DNA of 15,000 nt from Chrysomallon squamiferum (Eukaryota; Mollusca; Gastropoda; Neomphalida; Peltospiridae): NCBI GenBank assembly GCA_012295275.1, contig CM022679.1, positions 24,889,502 to 24,904,501 of the forward strand, given 5' to 3'. This document shows, piece by piece, positions 14,621 to 15,000 of this stretch. The translations under genes and the position numbers were made by a program. Position 1 is the stretch's first letter, and the number at the start of each line of letters is the position of its first letter. The notes under the pieces were generated by a model. It saw nothing but the letters and a program-made list of their open reading frames with translations. It was not told the DNA's origin and made no database searches.

Positions 14621-14817
14621 CTGTTAAAACAAATTCATACAAGTTTATAGTTGCAGTGTGACAGGAGAATGGGGACTGATAAATAACTAATGAATGTAAA
14701 TTTAATTCTGTCATTTAAAATCAGCTAAAACATCTCTAGATATCACTGATCTGAAAAACACACACACACACACAGACACGACAGGTATATGTGAATAGAA
14801 TATAATATGTAGGTGTG

Positions 14818-14854
<37 letters not shown>

Positions 14855-15000
14855 GCTATATATATACATTTATTATTATTGTTTATTATCATTATTATTA
14901 TAATTATTATTATGTCTGTGACTATATCTTATGCATTGTCCATTAACTGGCCATCATAGAGAAGTATTTATATATTATTTTTACCATGCATTAGTAACAT
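14621..15000 (-). other. EXOC7 intron running off the right edge
   Basis: Simple repeats (CA, TA, ATT) and unique AT-rich sequence. No further exon was recognised before the window ends. Confidence 0.7.
14758..14850. repeat. CA-rich simple repeats
   Basis: CA runs at 14758-14774 and 14823-14850, separated by unique sequence and followed by TA and ATT runs, in the intron upstream of the first EXOC7 exon in the window. Confidence 0.92.

Noticed and set aside
1-15000. CRISPR arrays, prokaryotic operons, tRNA or rRNA genes
   Set aside because: The window is plainly eukaryotic genic DNA; no spaced palindromic repeats, cloverleaf sequences or rRNA motifs were found.

Overview
This is an animal (metazoan) nuclear window, recognised by two spliced genes with GT-AG introns, animal-specific protein families, a very AT-rich background and many microsatellites (ATT, CA, TA, AAAT). 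The species cannot be named from sequence alone. The repeat style and protein divergence suggest an invertebrate, perhaps a lophotrochozoan such as a cephalopod or other mollusc, but that is a guess.

Layout: positions 1-957 are non-coding flank with degenerate GT-rich sequence and a probable pogo/Tigger-type MITE (620-955). From about 1839 to 10722 (+ strand) lies an apparently complete PRIMPOL gene (DNA-directed primase/polymerase). It has 14 coding exons with matching phases and a predicted product of 567 aa (558 aa if translation starts at the ATG at 2190), close to the 560 aa of human PRIMPOL. All catalytic residues and all four zinc ligands are present. Its introns hold a near-perfect 67-bp foldback hairpin (intron 6, 5094-5247), and an internally deleted Tc1/mariner-type element (intron 10, 7858-8639) with terminal inverted repeats, a TA target duplication and a transposase remnant lacking its DDE core. 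Positions 10723-11995 are a convergent 3' region with a PRIMPOL poly(A) signal and a decayed ~156-bp tandem duplication. From 14620 down to 11996 (- strand) are the last six coding exons of EXOC7/Exo70, an exocyst subunit; its 5' part lies beyond the right edge.

PRIMPOL acts in the nucleus and mitochondria, repriming DNA synthesis past lesions. Exo70 tethers secretory vesicles at the plasma membrane. They are tail-to-tail neighbours with no evident functional link. The window looks like ordinary genic DNA. The points most worth a second look are the 14-nt first coding exon with a TISU/YY1-like start, the intronic hairpin, the mariner element inserted in a local tandem repeat, tandem splice sites at PRIMPOL exons 4 and 12, and ~155-bp degenerate tandem repeats occurring at two places.
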